From the NCBI GenBank assembly GCA_964035545.1, contig OZ037770.1, positions 898,001 through 962,000 on the forward strand: DNA of 64,000 nucleotides, in the 5' to 3' direction. Numbering within the stretch: the first letter of the stretch is position 1; every line of letters starts with the position of its first letter. Under the pieces are notes generated by a model. It searched no databases. It had not been told where the DNA came from and saw nothing but the letters and a program-made list of their open reading frames with translations. This document shows, piece after piece, positions 39,352 through 52,202 of this stretch. A program made the translations under genes and the position numbers. The DNA is from Bugula neritina. Its lineage: Eukaryota > Bryozoa > Gymnolaemata > Cheilostomatida > Bugulidae.

Positions 39352-41707
39352 CTAAGATTTAAATATTTTTATTTTATCCTTCAAAAGCGTGAACTTAGCA
39401 GGCATGACTTCAAACTTCTCATTGTTCATTAAATAGCATGGGTTCTCTGTCTTTGGTTCCAGGTGTATGCTAGACACTAGGAGAGATTCAGAATGCAAGG
39501 AACTCAGTCTTTCTGTCAGAAGCTGACTCTTTGAGGTCGAAGGGCTGACTGTGACCTCCAGAGCTGCAGCTAAAACGCAGTATAGATCAAGGTCAACATG
39601 AGTCACCAGTGAGCTGTTGGTTGTAAGAAAGGGTGGCCGAATCCCCAGCCCTAAGTATGATTCAACATGTTGATTGAAAATTATGCTAAACGCCAATTCT
39701 AAAATCTGAAGAGAGGAAACAACTTCTATTCTAGTGAAGTCTAGGGTGGAAAACTCAGGAAAAAACTACGGAACTTTGCTTTATAGTTGAGCTGTTGAAA
39801 ATAAAAATTGCAAAGAGGTGTCAGTAGATAAACCAACCTTGACATTCAGAGTCCTGCTTAGGAACTGTGGCTATATTAAACTGAGGACTAGATATTTCTT
39901 TTCTGTAGGTTTCACCACATTCCGGGTTACTTATCTGCATGAAAACCGGAGCATAAGAGAAGACAACTACAAGTGCTACTCTGTGTAATCACTTTGATTA
40001 CTGACTGACTGACAATGAGCATAGACTTAGAGCCACACCTGTAACCTAGGGTCAGGCTTGGCGGGTGGGGACGCCTTCCTATTGTTTGTGGGCCACCACC
40101 AAACAGATTTCTCAGGCTTAGCCTTGACTTCAGTCTCCTTAGGAGTGTAGCAGTTCCTGCACCCATCACAAGGGGGAGATAACTCTGCTGAAGCTTGCAC
40201 ATCTATTGGCCAATCACTGAACAACACCTGTAAACAGAGAATGAATTTCTTGACTTTATTACAAGGAAGATAATGGTTGGTTAGGGTTAAAGTTTAAAAC
40301 TTCTCTGTACTTTTCAAATTTTAGAAGCTCAAACTCCAATAAAATGTTAAAGATTGTGAATAATAGAACAGTGCTATTTTCTCCTGGAAAAGCTATAAAA
40401 CATAACACCACTGATTGAATTTCTCAAAGTGAAGTGTGTTAGGGGTGGGAGTAAGGGCCACCCTACCTTCTTGAGGTAGCAGTAGTACTCCTTCAGTGGA
40501 CCAGGGAAGTACCAGTATTTAGATTTGAGTCTGTCTACATCTGAGTGGACACCCCACTTGAGGTCAGACAGTACGTAGACGTTCTTGTTACCCTCCCTAC
40601 CGCCTACCTCAGACTCTGAGCTAAGTTCCTGTGCAGACGGCGCCGTCTGCTGCACTTCTATTACATCAGCTAGAGTATATCTATACAGAAAATTTTAGTG
40701 TGGATCAGTCGGAGTATATCTAAAGAAAAGTCAATGTGCTATGTAAAAAAGAGACTAATTACAAAGCAGAAAGAAAAAAAAGTCCAAAAAGAGAAAATGC
40801 AAGTACTTTATTGAGTAGAAAAAAAGTAAGTCTTTAAAAATTGAATACTATGAAAGAGATTAAGATGTATAGAACAGAAACACTAAGTAAAACCAGCCTG
40901 TTATCATCAGAGAGGAAAAACTACTCAGACTGAAAAAGGGGTGACTCACTTGTTAGCTATGATGGCCATCGATGCCTCACAATATCGCTCCACCTCGAGT
41001 TCACGCTTGGGGAATATTCGTGTGGCAAAATTGTTGTTAGAGCCAAAGGGAAGGACGCCTGAGATAAGAGACAAAGCACGTATACGCAGTGGTGAGAAAA
41101 TTAAAAACTTCTGCTTACTAAAACACTAAAGAAATTGAAATAAACAAAATATGCAGTCACTAGAAAAATTCTTTCATGCACTAGTTAAGCATTGCAATAA
41201 CTTGAAGAATTGAAGAAAGGTGAAAACATTGTTAGAGATATATTGAAAATGCATACCGATAGCTAAGCGTTGTGCAATTTCATCTCCTCGTCTTAGAAGG
41301 CCAGTAACAATTTCAGAAAGTGTGCCATCACCCCCGGCTACGACTATCGCATCGACAATATTTTTATCCAATACTCCCATATACTCCTTAGCCTGACCTT
41401 CGTGCTCTGTTCTTACCACGTGAATCTCAATACCAGCTAGGTGCAGCAACGGCAAAACATGTTTCTCTAACAAGTACTTAGTTTTCCCGTTTTTAGCGAC
41501 TGGGTTGAGGAACACAATAACTTTTCTTATAGGTCGCTCACTAGTGGTGATAGTTTGTCTGCTGTATTGAGACATTTCTAGACCTTCCCTATAGTACTCT
41601 AGTGCCTTGCTATATTCACCCATGTTACTATACACACTACCAATATTGGTATATATACTAGCAATGTCTGCATGTACTGCATCACTGCCATAAACATCCT
41701 GTCTCAT
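39352..41707 (-). CDS. TPR-AGK chimeric gene (duplicated AGK with its N-terminus replaced)
   Basis: Six exons in frame: 41707-41257, 41058-40950, 40680-40467, 40227-40039, 39934-39838 and 39650-39352, giving 452 residues from the ATG at 41707. Exons 2-6 and most of exon 1 are AGK, and the GGDGT catalytic motif is retained. The first roughly 46 residues are a TPR unit ('YGSDAVHADIASIYTNIGSV', 'MGEYSKALEYYR') copied from the TPR gene at 44.6-49.9 kb. They replace the AGK membrane-anchor region (the first 50 or so residues of the copy at 22457). The join is at about 41560-41572 inside one exon, with no intron. Upstream, a stop codon and a minisatellite follow within 60 bp, so transcription is unproven. 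It may be a new fusion gene or an unexpressed chimera. Confidence 0.75.
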
Positions 41708-41736
41708 CTCTAGACCCTTCCTATATATAGTACTCT
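41572..41736 (-). repeat. Transposed TPR-gene fragment
   Basis: About 165 bp corresponding to 1.3 of the 126-bp units found at 45.48-46.68 kb. A 4-base insertion near 41725 breaks the frame upstream of the ATG. Confidence 0.85.
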
Positions 41737-41754
41737 ATACACAATGCGAATACC

Positions 41755-42612
41755 AATCCAAGGTACTGAGTCTACATATACATTATATTCAAAATATCCA
41801 GGGTACTGAGTCTACACATACATTGTATTTACATTATCCAGGGTACTGAGTCTACACATACATTGTATTTACAATATCCAGGGCACTGAGTCTACATATA
41901 CATTGTATTTACTATATCCAGGGTACTGAGTCTACACATAAATTGTATTTACTATATCCAGGGTACTGAGTCTACACATACATTGTATTTACTATATCCA
42001 GGGTACTGAGTCTACACATACATTGTATTTACTATATCCAGGGTACTGAGTCTACACATACATTGTATTTACTATATCCAGGGTACTGAGTCTACACATA
42101 AATTGTATTTACTATATCCAGGGTACTGAGTCTACACATACATTGTATTTACAATATCCAGGGTACTGAGTCTACACATACATTCTATTTACAATATCCA
42201 GGGTACTGAGTTTACACATACATTGTTTTTACAATACCCAGGGTACTGAGTCTACACATACATTGTATTTACAATATCCAGGGTACTGAGTCTACACATA
42301 CATTGTTTTTACAATATCCAGGGCACTGAGTCTACATACATGTATATATTGCATTTACAATGTCCAGTGTACTGAGTCTACACATACATTGTATTTACTA
42401 TATCCAGGGTACTGAGTCTACACATACATTGTATTTACTATATTCAGGGTACTGAGTCTACACATAAATTGTATTTACAATATCCAGGGTACTGAGTCTA
42501 CACATACATTGTATTTACTAATTCAGGGTACTGAGTCTACACATAAATTGTATTTACTATATCCAGTGTACTGAGTCTACACATACATTGTATTTACAAT
42601 ATCCAGGGTAAA
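41755..42612. repeat. 40-bp minisatellite, about 21 copies
   Basis: Units 'gggtactgagtctacacata' + 'cattgtatttactatatcca', the same family as 4882-5158. It lies immediately upstream of the chimeric AGK gene. Confidence 0.95.
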
Positions 42613-42689
42613 TGTGTAAATGCAGTATAGTGTACTGTGATATGCAATGCATTTTAATGTAGTGTAATGTGTTGAGTCGCAGTTTTGTG

Positions 42690-43255
42690 CATTAATTGTA
42701 GTGCATGCATCTGGTGTATTGTGACGTATTGTGTATAGTGTATTGTGACATATTGTGATGTAGTGTACTGTGATGTAGTGTATTGTGATGTAGTGTATTG
42801 TGATGTAGTGTATTGTGTTGTAGTGTATTGTGATGTAGTGTATTGTATTGTGATGCAGTGTATTGTGATGTAGTGTATTGTGATGTAGTGTTTTGTGATG
42901 TAGTGTATTGTGATGTAGTGTAGTGTGTTGTGATGTAGTGTATTGTGATGTAGTGTATTGTAATGTAGTGTATTGTGATGTAGTGTATTGTGATGTAGTG
43001 CATTGTGATGTAGTGTATTGTGATGTAGTGTATTGTGATGTAGTGTATTGTGATGTAGTGTAGTGTATTGTGATGTAGTGTATTGTGACGCATTATGTAT
43101 AGTGTGTTGTGATGTAGGGTATTGTGATGCAGTGTACTGTGATGTAGTGTAGTGTGATGTAGTGTATTGTGACGCATTATGTATAGTGTGTTGTGATGTA
43201 GTGTATTTTAATGTAATGTATTGTGATGTAGTGTATTGTGATGTAGTGTATTGTG
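42690..43255. repeat. 15-bp minisatellite (gtgatgtagtgtatt)n
   Basis: A near-regular 15-bp array. Because 15 is divisible by 3 it leaves a false open frame of 161 codons (His-Asn-Thr-Leu-His repeats) on the minus strand. Confidence 0.95.
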
Positions 43256-43429
43256 TTTGAGGAGTTGTCTTCTACCAAGGAGATAACAGGAAGTATACTC
43301 ATATCCTGTTTTAAACCAAAAAATGTCAACTACAATATATCTTTGCTAATCAGTAGTTTTCATTATTGCTTTGTATCCATTTTTATAATATAAAGAGATG
43401 ATTTTTGAATTCTTGAAAACTATAAAAGT

Positions 43430-43870
43430 TCCTTAGAAATTTTCTATGAGCATTCAAAGTTTTCAAATATTTCTTATGCTTATTGAACACATAACTCCAA
43501 ATTCGGTTATAAATGTATTCAATTTACACACTTCTTGGTATTTATTGTAATTTTATTGACAAGTAAATTATTTAATGTTGTTTTTCAGTGTATATTTTGC
43601 TGATAGGGTATTATAATACTTGGCAGTGTTTTCAGTAATATATTTTTTATTTATTACACTAGTAGTCATTTTGCATAGCTATGGCATTATTTTATGTAAC
43701 TTTTTCAAATAAATGATGTGGATATGGTTATATGTGACATTTACTATTCTATTTGGTTTAATTAATTCTAATTGCACTCTATTGTGAGTAAAAATTAATG
43801 AACTTAATCCAAGAAAGTTGTTTCCATGGTAACTGCAGTCTATATAATTTGTTGTAACACACATCTGCTG
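43430..43870. repeat. Diverged copy of the MGST3 3' flank
   Basis: 'tttctatgagcattcaaagt' and later 'gaaagttgtttccatggtaa' correspond in order and spacing to 56349-56665, just downstream of the MGST3 stop codon. No MGST3 exon is left between the minisatellite and this flank. Confidence 0.55.
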
Positions 43871-44605
43871 CGTACGCAACACTGCCTGCTGTATAGTTAT
43901 ATTAAAATTGTTTGATTACCAATTCATAAACTTTTAGTTTTCGAGATTATAATTTGCAATTTTTACACAATAAAGAGATGCAGTATCTACAATGTACCCC
44001 CAAGATGCAAAAAAACAGAAAAATGTGATGCGTTGCAGAGTGTTGAATACACCATATAATTGATATATACTTATGTAACCACGGCAACCAGCAACTGTAG
44101 ATACAGTGTGAACATTGAAACTCTGGTATATAAATATGTTGTCGTATAAAAAATTTATTTGGTTATTTTACAGAATATGTTGCAAATACAATAGCATTAT
44201 TTACACTACAAAACTCACATAATAATCAGCGCATAGTATATTAGATTATACTTGATAAAATAGAGCAGAAAACAGTTTTATGATGCCATGGAAAAATCAG
44301 TAAAAAGCACACTAGCAGTAAATATTTAAAAACACAAACATATACATGGGAAAGCAACATGTAAGAAAATACAAAGAGAATGTGAAAGTCACTTGCAAAG
44401 CTGCAACAATTATTAGGCAAACAATCAATATATACACAGAAGAAAACCTCCAAACAAAGATTCAACTGAAGAAAGTATGTAGACGCACACACAGAGTCGA
44501 CGCTATAAGGAAGAAAGTGGGAGAAATACATGTGAAGAGGTCATTTAAACATACAGACTGTTTAACTGAGAATATAGAATACTAAATACTAGAAGTACTG
44601 TATGT
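43871..44605. other. 3' flank of the TPR gene
   Basis: No gene recognised. It probably contains the 3' untranslated region of the minus-strand TPR gene; a TTTATT (AATAAA on the minus strand) lies near 44155. Short ORFs on both strands at 44.2-44.6 kb have no motifs. Confidence 0.45.
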
Positions 44606-47600
44606 CTATATATCTACATACAGAGTAAGAGTTGAATATAAACCAAGAGTCATGTGTGTAATGTCTGTATACAGTCTAGTGAGTTTAGGAGTTATGTTAT
44701 CTCTGTCAACTAAAACACTTTCTACAAAATCTAAGGCTAACTCAGAGTGTTCTATAGCCTGTGAAACATGACCTAGATGTAAGAGCAAGTAGGAGATGTA
44801 CAAATGAACCTGAGCTAGAGATTTCATCTTCCAGTTAGAGGAAGGAAGTGACTCATAGTAACAGAGAGCTGAATATAAATACTTCCAACACTTCTTGTAC
44901 TGATGTAAGTGGAGACAACACTGTCCTAAGAGTAGACAGATATTAGCCTGAGTATCCTTAAAGTAGTCAGTAGGTGAATGTTTGAGAGCGAGTAGTAGGA
45001 GACCCTTAGCGTGTTTGTAGTCTGAGGATGAGATTAGAGTCCGAGAGAGAGTGACTGACACAGCTGTATAGAGAGGGAGATGAGCAGTATTACACCTATC
45101 TCTCTGTACCAGGGCCATGTTATAGCAGTGTACTGAGTGTTTATATTGACCTGTGTTATGATACAGTCTACCCAGTTTATGGTAGGTGTCTGCTATATCT
45201 ATGTGAGTGGTATTGTCACCATGTATAGCTTTAGTCATGTCTAGAGACAAGGTGAGATAATGTAATGACTTTGTATATTCACCTGTATTTGTGTAAACAT
45301 CAGCAATACCTCTATAACAGAAAGCAATGTGATTATGGTTGGTTCCTTCACCATAGACTGCTTTATGCATGTCTATGCTTTTGATATAGTAGTGCAGGGA
45401 TGAGGTGTAGTCTGAGAGTTTGTGATGAACTGAGGCTATGTTACAATAACTACCAGCAATATGTGCATGTACTGCATCACTGCCATACAGAGCTTGTTCC
45501 ATCTCTAGACCCTTCCTATAGTACTCTAGTGCCTTGCTATATTCACCGATGCCACTATACACAGTACCAATATTAGTATAACTACTAGCAATGTGTGCAT
45601 GTACTGCATCACTGCCATAGACAGCTAACTGCATCTCTAGACTCTTCCTATAGTAATCTAGTACCTTGCTATATTCACCCATGTTACTATACACACTACC
45701 AATATTGGTATAACTACTAGCAATGTCTGCATGCACTGCATCACTGCCATAGACAGCTAGCTGCATCTCTAGACTCTTCCTATAGTACTCTAGTGCCTTG
45801 CTATATTCACCCATGTTACTATACACACTACCAATACTGGTATAACTACTAGCAATGTCTGCATGCACTTCATCACAGCCATAGACAGCTTGTCTCATCT
45901 CTAGACTCTTCCTATAGCACTCTAGTGCCTTGCTATATTCACCCATGTTACCATACGCACTACCAATATTGTTATAACTACTAGCAATGTCTGCATGCAC
46001 TGCATCACTGCCATAGACAGCTTGTCTCATCTCTAGACTCTTCCTATAGTACTCTAGTGCCTTGCTATATTCACCCATGTGATTATACACAATACCAATA
46101 TTGGTATAACTACTAGCAATGTCTGCATGCACTGCATCACAGCCATAGACAGCTTGTCTCATCTCTAGACTCTTCCTATAGTACTCTAGTGCCCTGCTAT
46201 ATTCACCCATGTGATTATACACAGGACCAATATTGTGGTAACTAGCAGCAATGTTTGCATGTACTGCATCACTGCCATAGACAGCTAGCTGCATCTCTAG
46301 ACCCTTCCTATAGTACTCCAGGGCCTTGCTAAATTCACCCATGCCACTATACACACCACCAACATTGTTATAACTACTAGCAATGTGTGCATGCACTGCA
46401 TCCCTGCCATAGACAGCTAGCTGCATCTCTAGACCCTTCCTATAGTACTCTAGTGCCTTGCTATATTCACCCATGTTACTATACACAACACCAACATTGT
46501 TATAACAACTAGCAATGTGTGCATGCACTGCATTACTGCCATAGACAGCTTGTCTCATCTCTAGACCCTTCCTATAGTACTCTAGTGCCTTGTTATATTC
46601 ACCCATGTTACTATACACACTACCAATATTGTTATAACTACTAGCAACGTCTGCATGCACTGCATCACTGCCATAGACAGCCTTGAACATCTCACATGCC
46701 TTATTGAGATACACCAAAGACTGCTTATATAGACACATATCTCTATAGACATTACCAACTCTCATGTAACAAGAAGCTACACCAGGACTAGCACTGTTCA
46801 CCTTTCTACTAGCTCTCTCAATATTCAACATCATAGCCTCTGCACTCAGTTCTACAGACAACTTTCCCATCTCACCATGGAGTTGAGAAAACAATGGAAT
46901 ACTATCAATACTGCTCATAACTTTTATGGTTATTTCTAGAGACTTTGTGTAATGTTTAAATGCAAGTACTGTCTGCCTCATTTCACTATAAACTCTACCA
47001 TATGCAGAGTTTATATCTGCCAAATCTATGTGGGTGGCCTCTACTTTAGACTTTATCATACTGAGAGCTGAATCAAGATATGACAGAGCTGAGTCATATT
47101 CACTTTTACAGCAATGAAGAAGGCCAATTTCTACCAACAGAGAAGCTTTCTCATGCTCATTAACCTTCAAACTGTCAAACAATCTATCTACAATTTGATA
47201 GTTGCTGCAAGATAAACTATAATCACCTATTTTAGCCTGTAGAGCTGCAACTTTCCGATAACACTGAGCAACATCAACATGATCTGAACTGTACAAACTT
47301 TTCGTCATAGCTAAAGCTCTGTTATAACAATCGAAGGAGATGTCATAATTCTCAGCTTTTTCATGAAGTTGACCTAAACCACTCAGTAGAAGGGCAATGT
47401 CTGGGTGGTTAGTCTGGTCAGTGTGAATTTCTCTCAACTTATCTAAATGGTGAGTCAAGTATTCAACACCTTTATCATGTTCACCTCTTTCTGACTGTAA
47501 CAAAGCAAGGGAAACTATCAAATCTACATAATGACTGCCAAATTGCTGCCCTGACCTTTTAGAATACAGACTATCAAAAAGTGAGAGCGCTGCATTTGCC

Positions 47601-49910
47601 AACTCTTCAGCTTGCACATAATGTTTTACATTCTCATAAGCTTTGCTAGTCACTCTTAATGCTTGCGCAACAATTTCAAACAACTCTCTGTCTTCAGCTG
47701 AATGCTGAGTGTGGTTAGCCTGATCTCTCACAAATCTGTACAGAGTTTGACTAATTTTTAATTTGTACTTTGATCTGATGGTAGAAAAAACTTCACCAAT
47801 CAAAGAGAAGACCTCATGGTAATTGTGAAGCTGATTGGCTGAGTCAGCTGCTAACACTTTCCATTTCAATCTATCAGATGCAGAGTCTACATGGTGTCCC
47901 GCTAACCAAGTAAAATACTTAAGACAGCTATCATACTTTCTAGAGGAGTACAATAGATATGCAGCCATTTCAATGTATTTGAGTTGAGCGGTTAACACAT
48001 TATTGTCTTCATGTTCAAAATCCCGAGATGCAACTAAAGAGTCTGAATAATATGAACTGTTGATTGTTTCACCAAAATCTTTAGGATTTTTATCAAATAT
48101 GTCAGCACCACAATTTGCTTTAACAGTTTGTATAGACTGCTCAAAATCTCCACAAAAAAATTCCACCTCCATTTTCAATGTGAAACCTGGGTTATCTAAA
48201 CCAACTTGGTTCACAAGGTTTCCCAGAACAGCAGAGCCTATCCATTCACTTTCACAATTAATATTATTCAAGTTTTTTTTAAAAAATTTCTTTACAGGAA
48301 CAATGAGAAATGCTAATAAAACAAACATGTCTCTAGATAAATGATAAATTCCTTTGGTGTGACATTCAGTGGGAGGATATAAAGAGAGATGATCTTTTTG
48401 AGTTTCTGATTGTAAGTATGCAGTTGTTCTGATGTATATGGCCAGAGCTGTTATTAGGTTTAGTCTAAACAATTGTTTGTCAGTCACAAAGTTCTGCTCT
48501 TTCAAGTGGCACATTATAGACCAAGGAGTCATTTTATCTAAAGCTATCAACAGTCTCAGGTGGTCAACTAACAGTGTTGGGTATCGAAAAATATCACTTT
48601 TAACTTTGAGTTTTGTGTTGTCAGGAGGTCCAAAGGATTTGAAGGTTGGGAGAAAATTGTAAGATTCAGCATCTGTGTTTAATAATTTCAGTCGTTTGTT
48701 TATCACAACTGAATTGTTTACATTTTCTGCTAAAATACTTTGAAAGTTTTCAAGAGTCTTGTCAAACAGTATTTCACCATTTTCATATGCACATATCATG
48801 ACAATAGAAGATAACAGATCAGCTATATCTGCTATATCACCAGCTGGTGAAGTCAGTGTCTCAGAGTATAGTTCAGTCAACTGTTCAACAGTCAATATCA
48901 AACCCCTGCTACCATCTCCTTTCCCTGTGGGAATATTTCCAGCATTTGTAGATATTCCATCAAAACGGAACCCTACAGTAGCACTATCTGTATATGATTT
49001 GTCTATTTGAGGAATATTAAAACCCTTCAATGGTGATTCCCCCATATTACCAATTCTAAAGTAGCTATCAACTGCTAGTTTAGTAAAGTAGTCAATATGA
49101 GAGTCTGACTCAACGACAAAGGCATACTCTAAGTCAGAATATGGAGTGGCTGTACCACGAGCAACAGAACCAAGACCAATCACAGCAAATGAACATGGAA
49201 TATTTAGACATGATGTACTCAAAGTATCAACACTGGACTGTATAAACTTACTACATGTTGATATAAAGTTATCACTGCACTTTTGACTCAGTTCAAATAC
49301 AGAGTTACTAAACTCAGTGAGTGCATCTTCTGCTACAGATAAGTTATCAAGTTTCAAGTTACTTGTGTCAAGAGAGCTGAAGTCAGTTGTTGTCTCATTT
49401 CTGTAGTCCTCCAGTAGCTTGAGATGTTTCTTTGTCAATTCCTGATGTTCCTCATAGCTGAGTGGATGTCTTCGTTCGTACCAACAGTCTTCTATCTGGT
49501 AGACTCTCCTCTGTCTCTCCTCACTGAACTCTAGAGCCAGACATCTGTTAGCTAGTCCATGAGCCTACAGAGAAAAGATAATGCAGTTTTTCTAAGCTGA
49601 GCAATATGCAGTCGTCATTCAGAATAATAAAATGTACTTCCTATAAACTCATTAGAAAAATGCATATGTCTTTGTTTTCAACTGGTCTTTGACTTCAACA
49701 AAATACATGCTTCTCTGTATTTAGTTGTTTACTATCTATGAAACTTTCATGTTATGTCATATCATGTTTATGATAGCTAAACAACTGTTTAACTAAAATA
49801 GCAACAAACTATACCTGTAGATGGTGCACCCAGTTTCTACTCGACTCAGCCTTCTTTTGGTATTTTATGGTCAGCTCTTCTAACTTTAATATATTAGTGT
49901 AGTCCTCCAT
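44606..49910 (-). CDS. Nucleotidyltransferase-like + TPR giant protein (two coding exons)
   Basis: Coding exons 49910-49815 (MEDYTNILKLEEL...) and 49564-44606 join in phase 0 and give about 1,684 residues. Near residues 160-180 is a polymerase-beta-type nucleotidyltransferase signature, 'GLGSVARGTATPYSDLEYAF' (GS, then D-x-E at 176/178), with a possible third acidic residue in 'VGFRFDG' (234). This resembles DUF294-type domains. Residues about 480-1600 are TPRs. They are degenerate at first, then nine near-identical 42-residue kinesin-light-chain-like units (about 990-1400), then degenerate again. No signal peptide or membrane segment. TPRs usually bind partners; nucleotide transfer is inferred from the motif only. 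No enzyme substrate can be named. The gene is intact, and is the probable donor of the TPR piece in the AGK chimera. Confidence 0.88.
45480..46690 (-). repeat. Nine 126-bp coding repeats within the TPR gene
   Basis: Each unit encodes 42 residues around 'NIGSVYSNMGEYSKALEYYR' and 'AVYGSDAVHADIASSY'. DNA identity between units is much higher than for the flanking TPRs, suggesting recent expansion or gene conversion. Variation is concentrated at a few positions (for example SNM/NHM/SGM and RQA/QLA). Confidence 0.9.
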
Positions 49911-51878
49911 GTTGTGATATGAACCACATCTGATAATATTGAATAGAACTGATACTGGCCTACACAATAGATTTATTTATCACACTTCCAAACCTAATGA
50001 TAGGGTGAGTATTACTTGAATATGTCAGTTTAACCCAATCTAAAGCTGTATAATAATGAGAATACATAATAAAAAAAGTGGACCAGGAGATATCGCAGGC
50101 AATTACAAGAATGTAAAAAAAGATATGATCTATAATGTTACACAATGTCAATAGTTTATTCAATTATTTACCTGTTCTTTACCTGATAAGATTTCAATAC
50201 AGCATAGAAATAGAGTGTACAGTAGCTCTTGTATCTGTCAGTTCAACCCAAACTGCAACAAATTGATAAACATTCATAATAACTACAATAACAACAACCA
50301 TAATATAACAACACTTGTATAGCTTTGTAAGCCATATACTTTACTTTGATTTATTAGGTACTTACTTTACGCACTCATACCTGTACTAATAAATACACAT
50401 TATCTCCTTTGAAATGTATAATTGTATGTCAGTTCAGTAGCAGAGCTGTTAGTAGACTACAGGAGGAGGTAACTTCTGCTAATTTATCTGCAAAGTGAGA
50501 GTATGTTAGCACCAAATGGAGTTTAATCTTTAGTCGGTATATTGCCGATTGGGAAACAGTCAAGTAAGTTGTCAAGTTGTTATTAAATAAAAATTCTCAA
50601 TGATAGCTTCACTTATGTTCAACCTTGTCTATTACTAGCTCTATGTTCTATATTTAGTATGACTGTGTCTAATAATACCTATTCATTCAGTCAATATACA
50701 CGGAGGGGGCAACTTCTGACAATTTATCTGAATGTTTTAGATAAGATATTACTCACAGAGAAAAGACTAAAAAGGGCGGTTCAGTGTGGTAACTATAGCA
50801 TTGTAATTACAAAAATGTCATTCCATCTGAATATTGTTTATCAAAGATATTGTGAAATGCAACTAGTTTAACATACAGACTATAGAAAAGTTCAATAACT
50901 GTAAGTGTACAGACTATAGAGTATAGAGTAATAATTATATTTCAACTAGATTGTTGTGAATTCACTCCAGCAGTGTTCTAATAACTCATTGTTAATTGTA
51001 CACACACAAATGTCAGCAGAAAATTTTATTTAGGAACTGAAAAGCCCTTTCTTAATGTTGAAATAAAAGAGTCCGCAAGAGATAAAAATTATCCTTTTAA
51101 GCATTAAGAAATCAATTTTAGTTAAAATCTTACCTGGAACTTTTACCACGAGTACAAGCGGTATCGAAAGCTCCTACCAACCACTGACCAACTCTAAGCA
51201 AGGAAATAGAGTCTAGCAAACTTCTAGTGTCCACCTTTTCAATGAAAGGAGTGGGGGTTATAAATCTTCTAGAATTAATAGATACAATGTAAATCTATTG
51301 GCTTGTTATTTTAAGTTAGAGTAGTTGCTTCCAAAATAATACTTTAATTTTTAACAAGTTCAAGTAGAAATTGATGCAGAAGTTTTAGCTTTAAGTTTAC
51401 AATAATTTCAACTATTGACTTTGATTTGAAGTCAAACTTCAAATTGATTTATATTACTTCACTTTCAGATTGAGAAACAATTGAGTCAACAGGCTAGTGG
51501 CCATGAAATTACGTAGTTAATATTCCTGAAGTATATAGTTATACTTATAATATCTATGACTATGAGTCGTAGATTAATGGAAGTAAATATTCATAATAAG
51601 TTACAGTTATTGACAATCAATACTTTAGTTTTTAAGTTTAACTTAAACTCCAACTTGAATTTGAAGATATTTTTATTTTCAACTTATAGTTACTAACTCA
51701 GTTACACTTACTAACTCTAAATTAGTAAATAGTTACTGTTACTATTAGTAAGCCCACAATAATTATTGAAAGCAACTATTTATGACTTACTTATAACCGT
51801 GTTTAGTGATACTTGTTCCAGTAGCAATATTATTTCAGCAGAGAATATGAAGGCAAAGAGATAAAGGATTAAATCACA
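49911..51878. other. Upstream region of the TPR gene, probable untranslated exons
   Basis: On the minus strand a likely splice acceptor (gtgtag|gccagtatcag) precedes the ATG exon at about 49952. Possible donors lie at about 50171-50190 and 51131 (ccag|gtaaga), so one or more 5' untranslated exons are plausible. Copies of repeat family C lie at about 50395-50560 and 50605-50745. No coding gene is supported. Confidence 0.4.
50605..50745. repeat. Dispersed repeat family C, copy 2
   Basis: Matches 31610-31745 ('attactagctctatg', 'gggggcaacttctgacaatt'). A third, weaker copy is just to its left at 50395-50560. Confidence 0.55.
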
Positions 51879-52202
51879 ATGGCTAGAAGTGGACGATGGT
51901 TGTTCAAATTAGTTGACAAACCCGGAAGCAGACGAATGTTCCCTATATTTATCGATGACGTAATTTGTAGTCTCATTGATAGTGGTTTTATTATCGTAGG
52001 AATGACTGTTTATAAACATAACATTCACGCTTTTTATTGCGTCGTTTTGGCGAAAGTAGTGCCACAATTTCTCTAACACTTCCTTTATGAGAAACAATTT
52101 TTTATTTCAATTGAAATGGAAGGGAGGTTATTTTGGAAACTTAAACAGTAACGATTGTTAATTAAGTTGTGTAATCTTGACTTCAATAATTTTTTTGCTG
52201 CT

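Larger units (their letters stand above)
35842..41562. repeat. Segmental duplication, copy 2 (UFSP1 pseudogene + AGK chimera)
   Basis: Direct-orientation copy of 16640-22290, with expanded intronic minisatellite and point changes. Its AGK-side boundary falls inside AGK exon 1 at about 41562. Confidence 0.9.

Noticed and set aside
41755-42612. Regularly spaced 40-bp repeats resembling a CRISPR array
   Set aside because: The units are contiguous with no variable spacers, and the surroundings are animal genes.
42692-43177. 161-codon minus-strand ORF rich in His, Asn and Thr
   Set aside because: It is the translation of a 15-bp minisatellite, whose unit is a multiple of 3 and lacks stops in that frame.
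51879-52076. 65-codon ORF just upstream of the TIPRL fragment
   Set aside because: No motif, no splice connection, and an overlapping ORF of similar size on the other strand.
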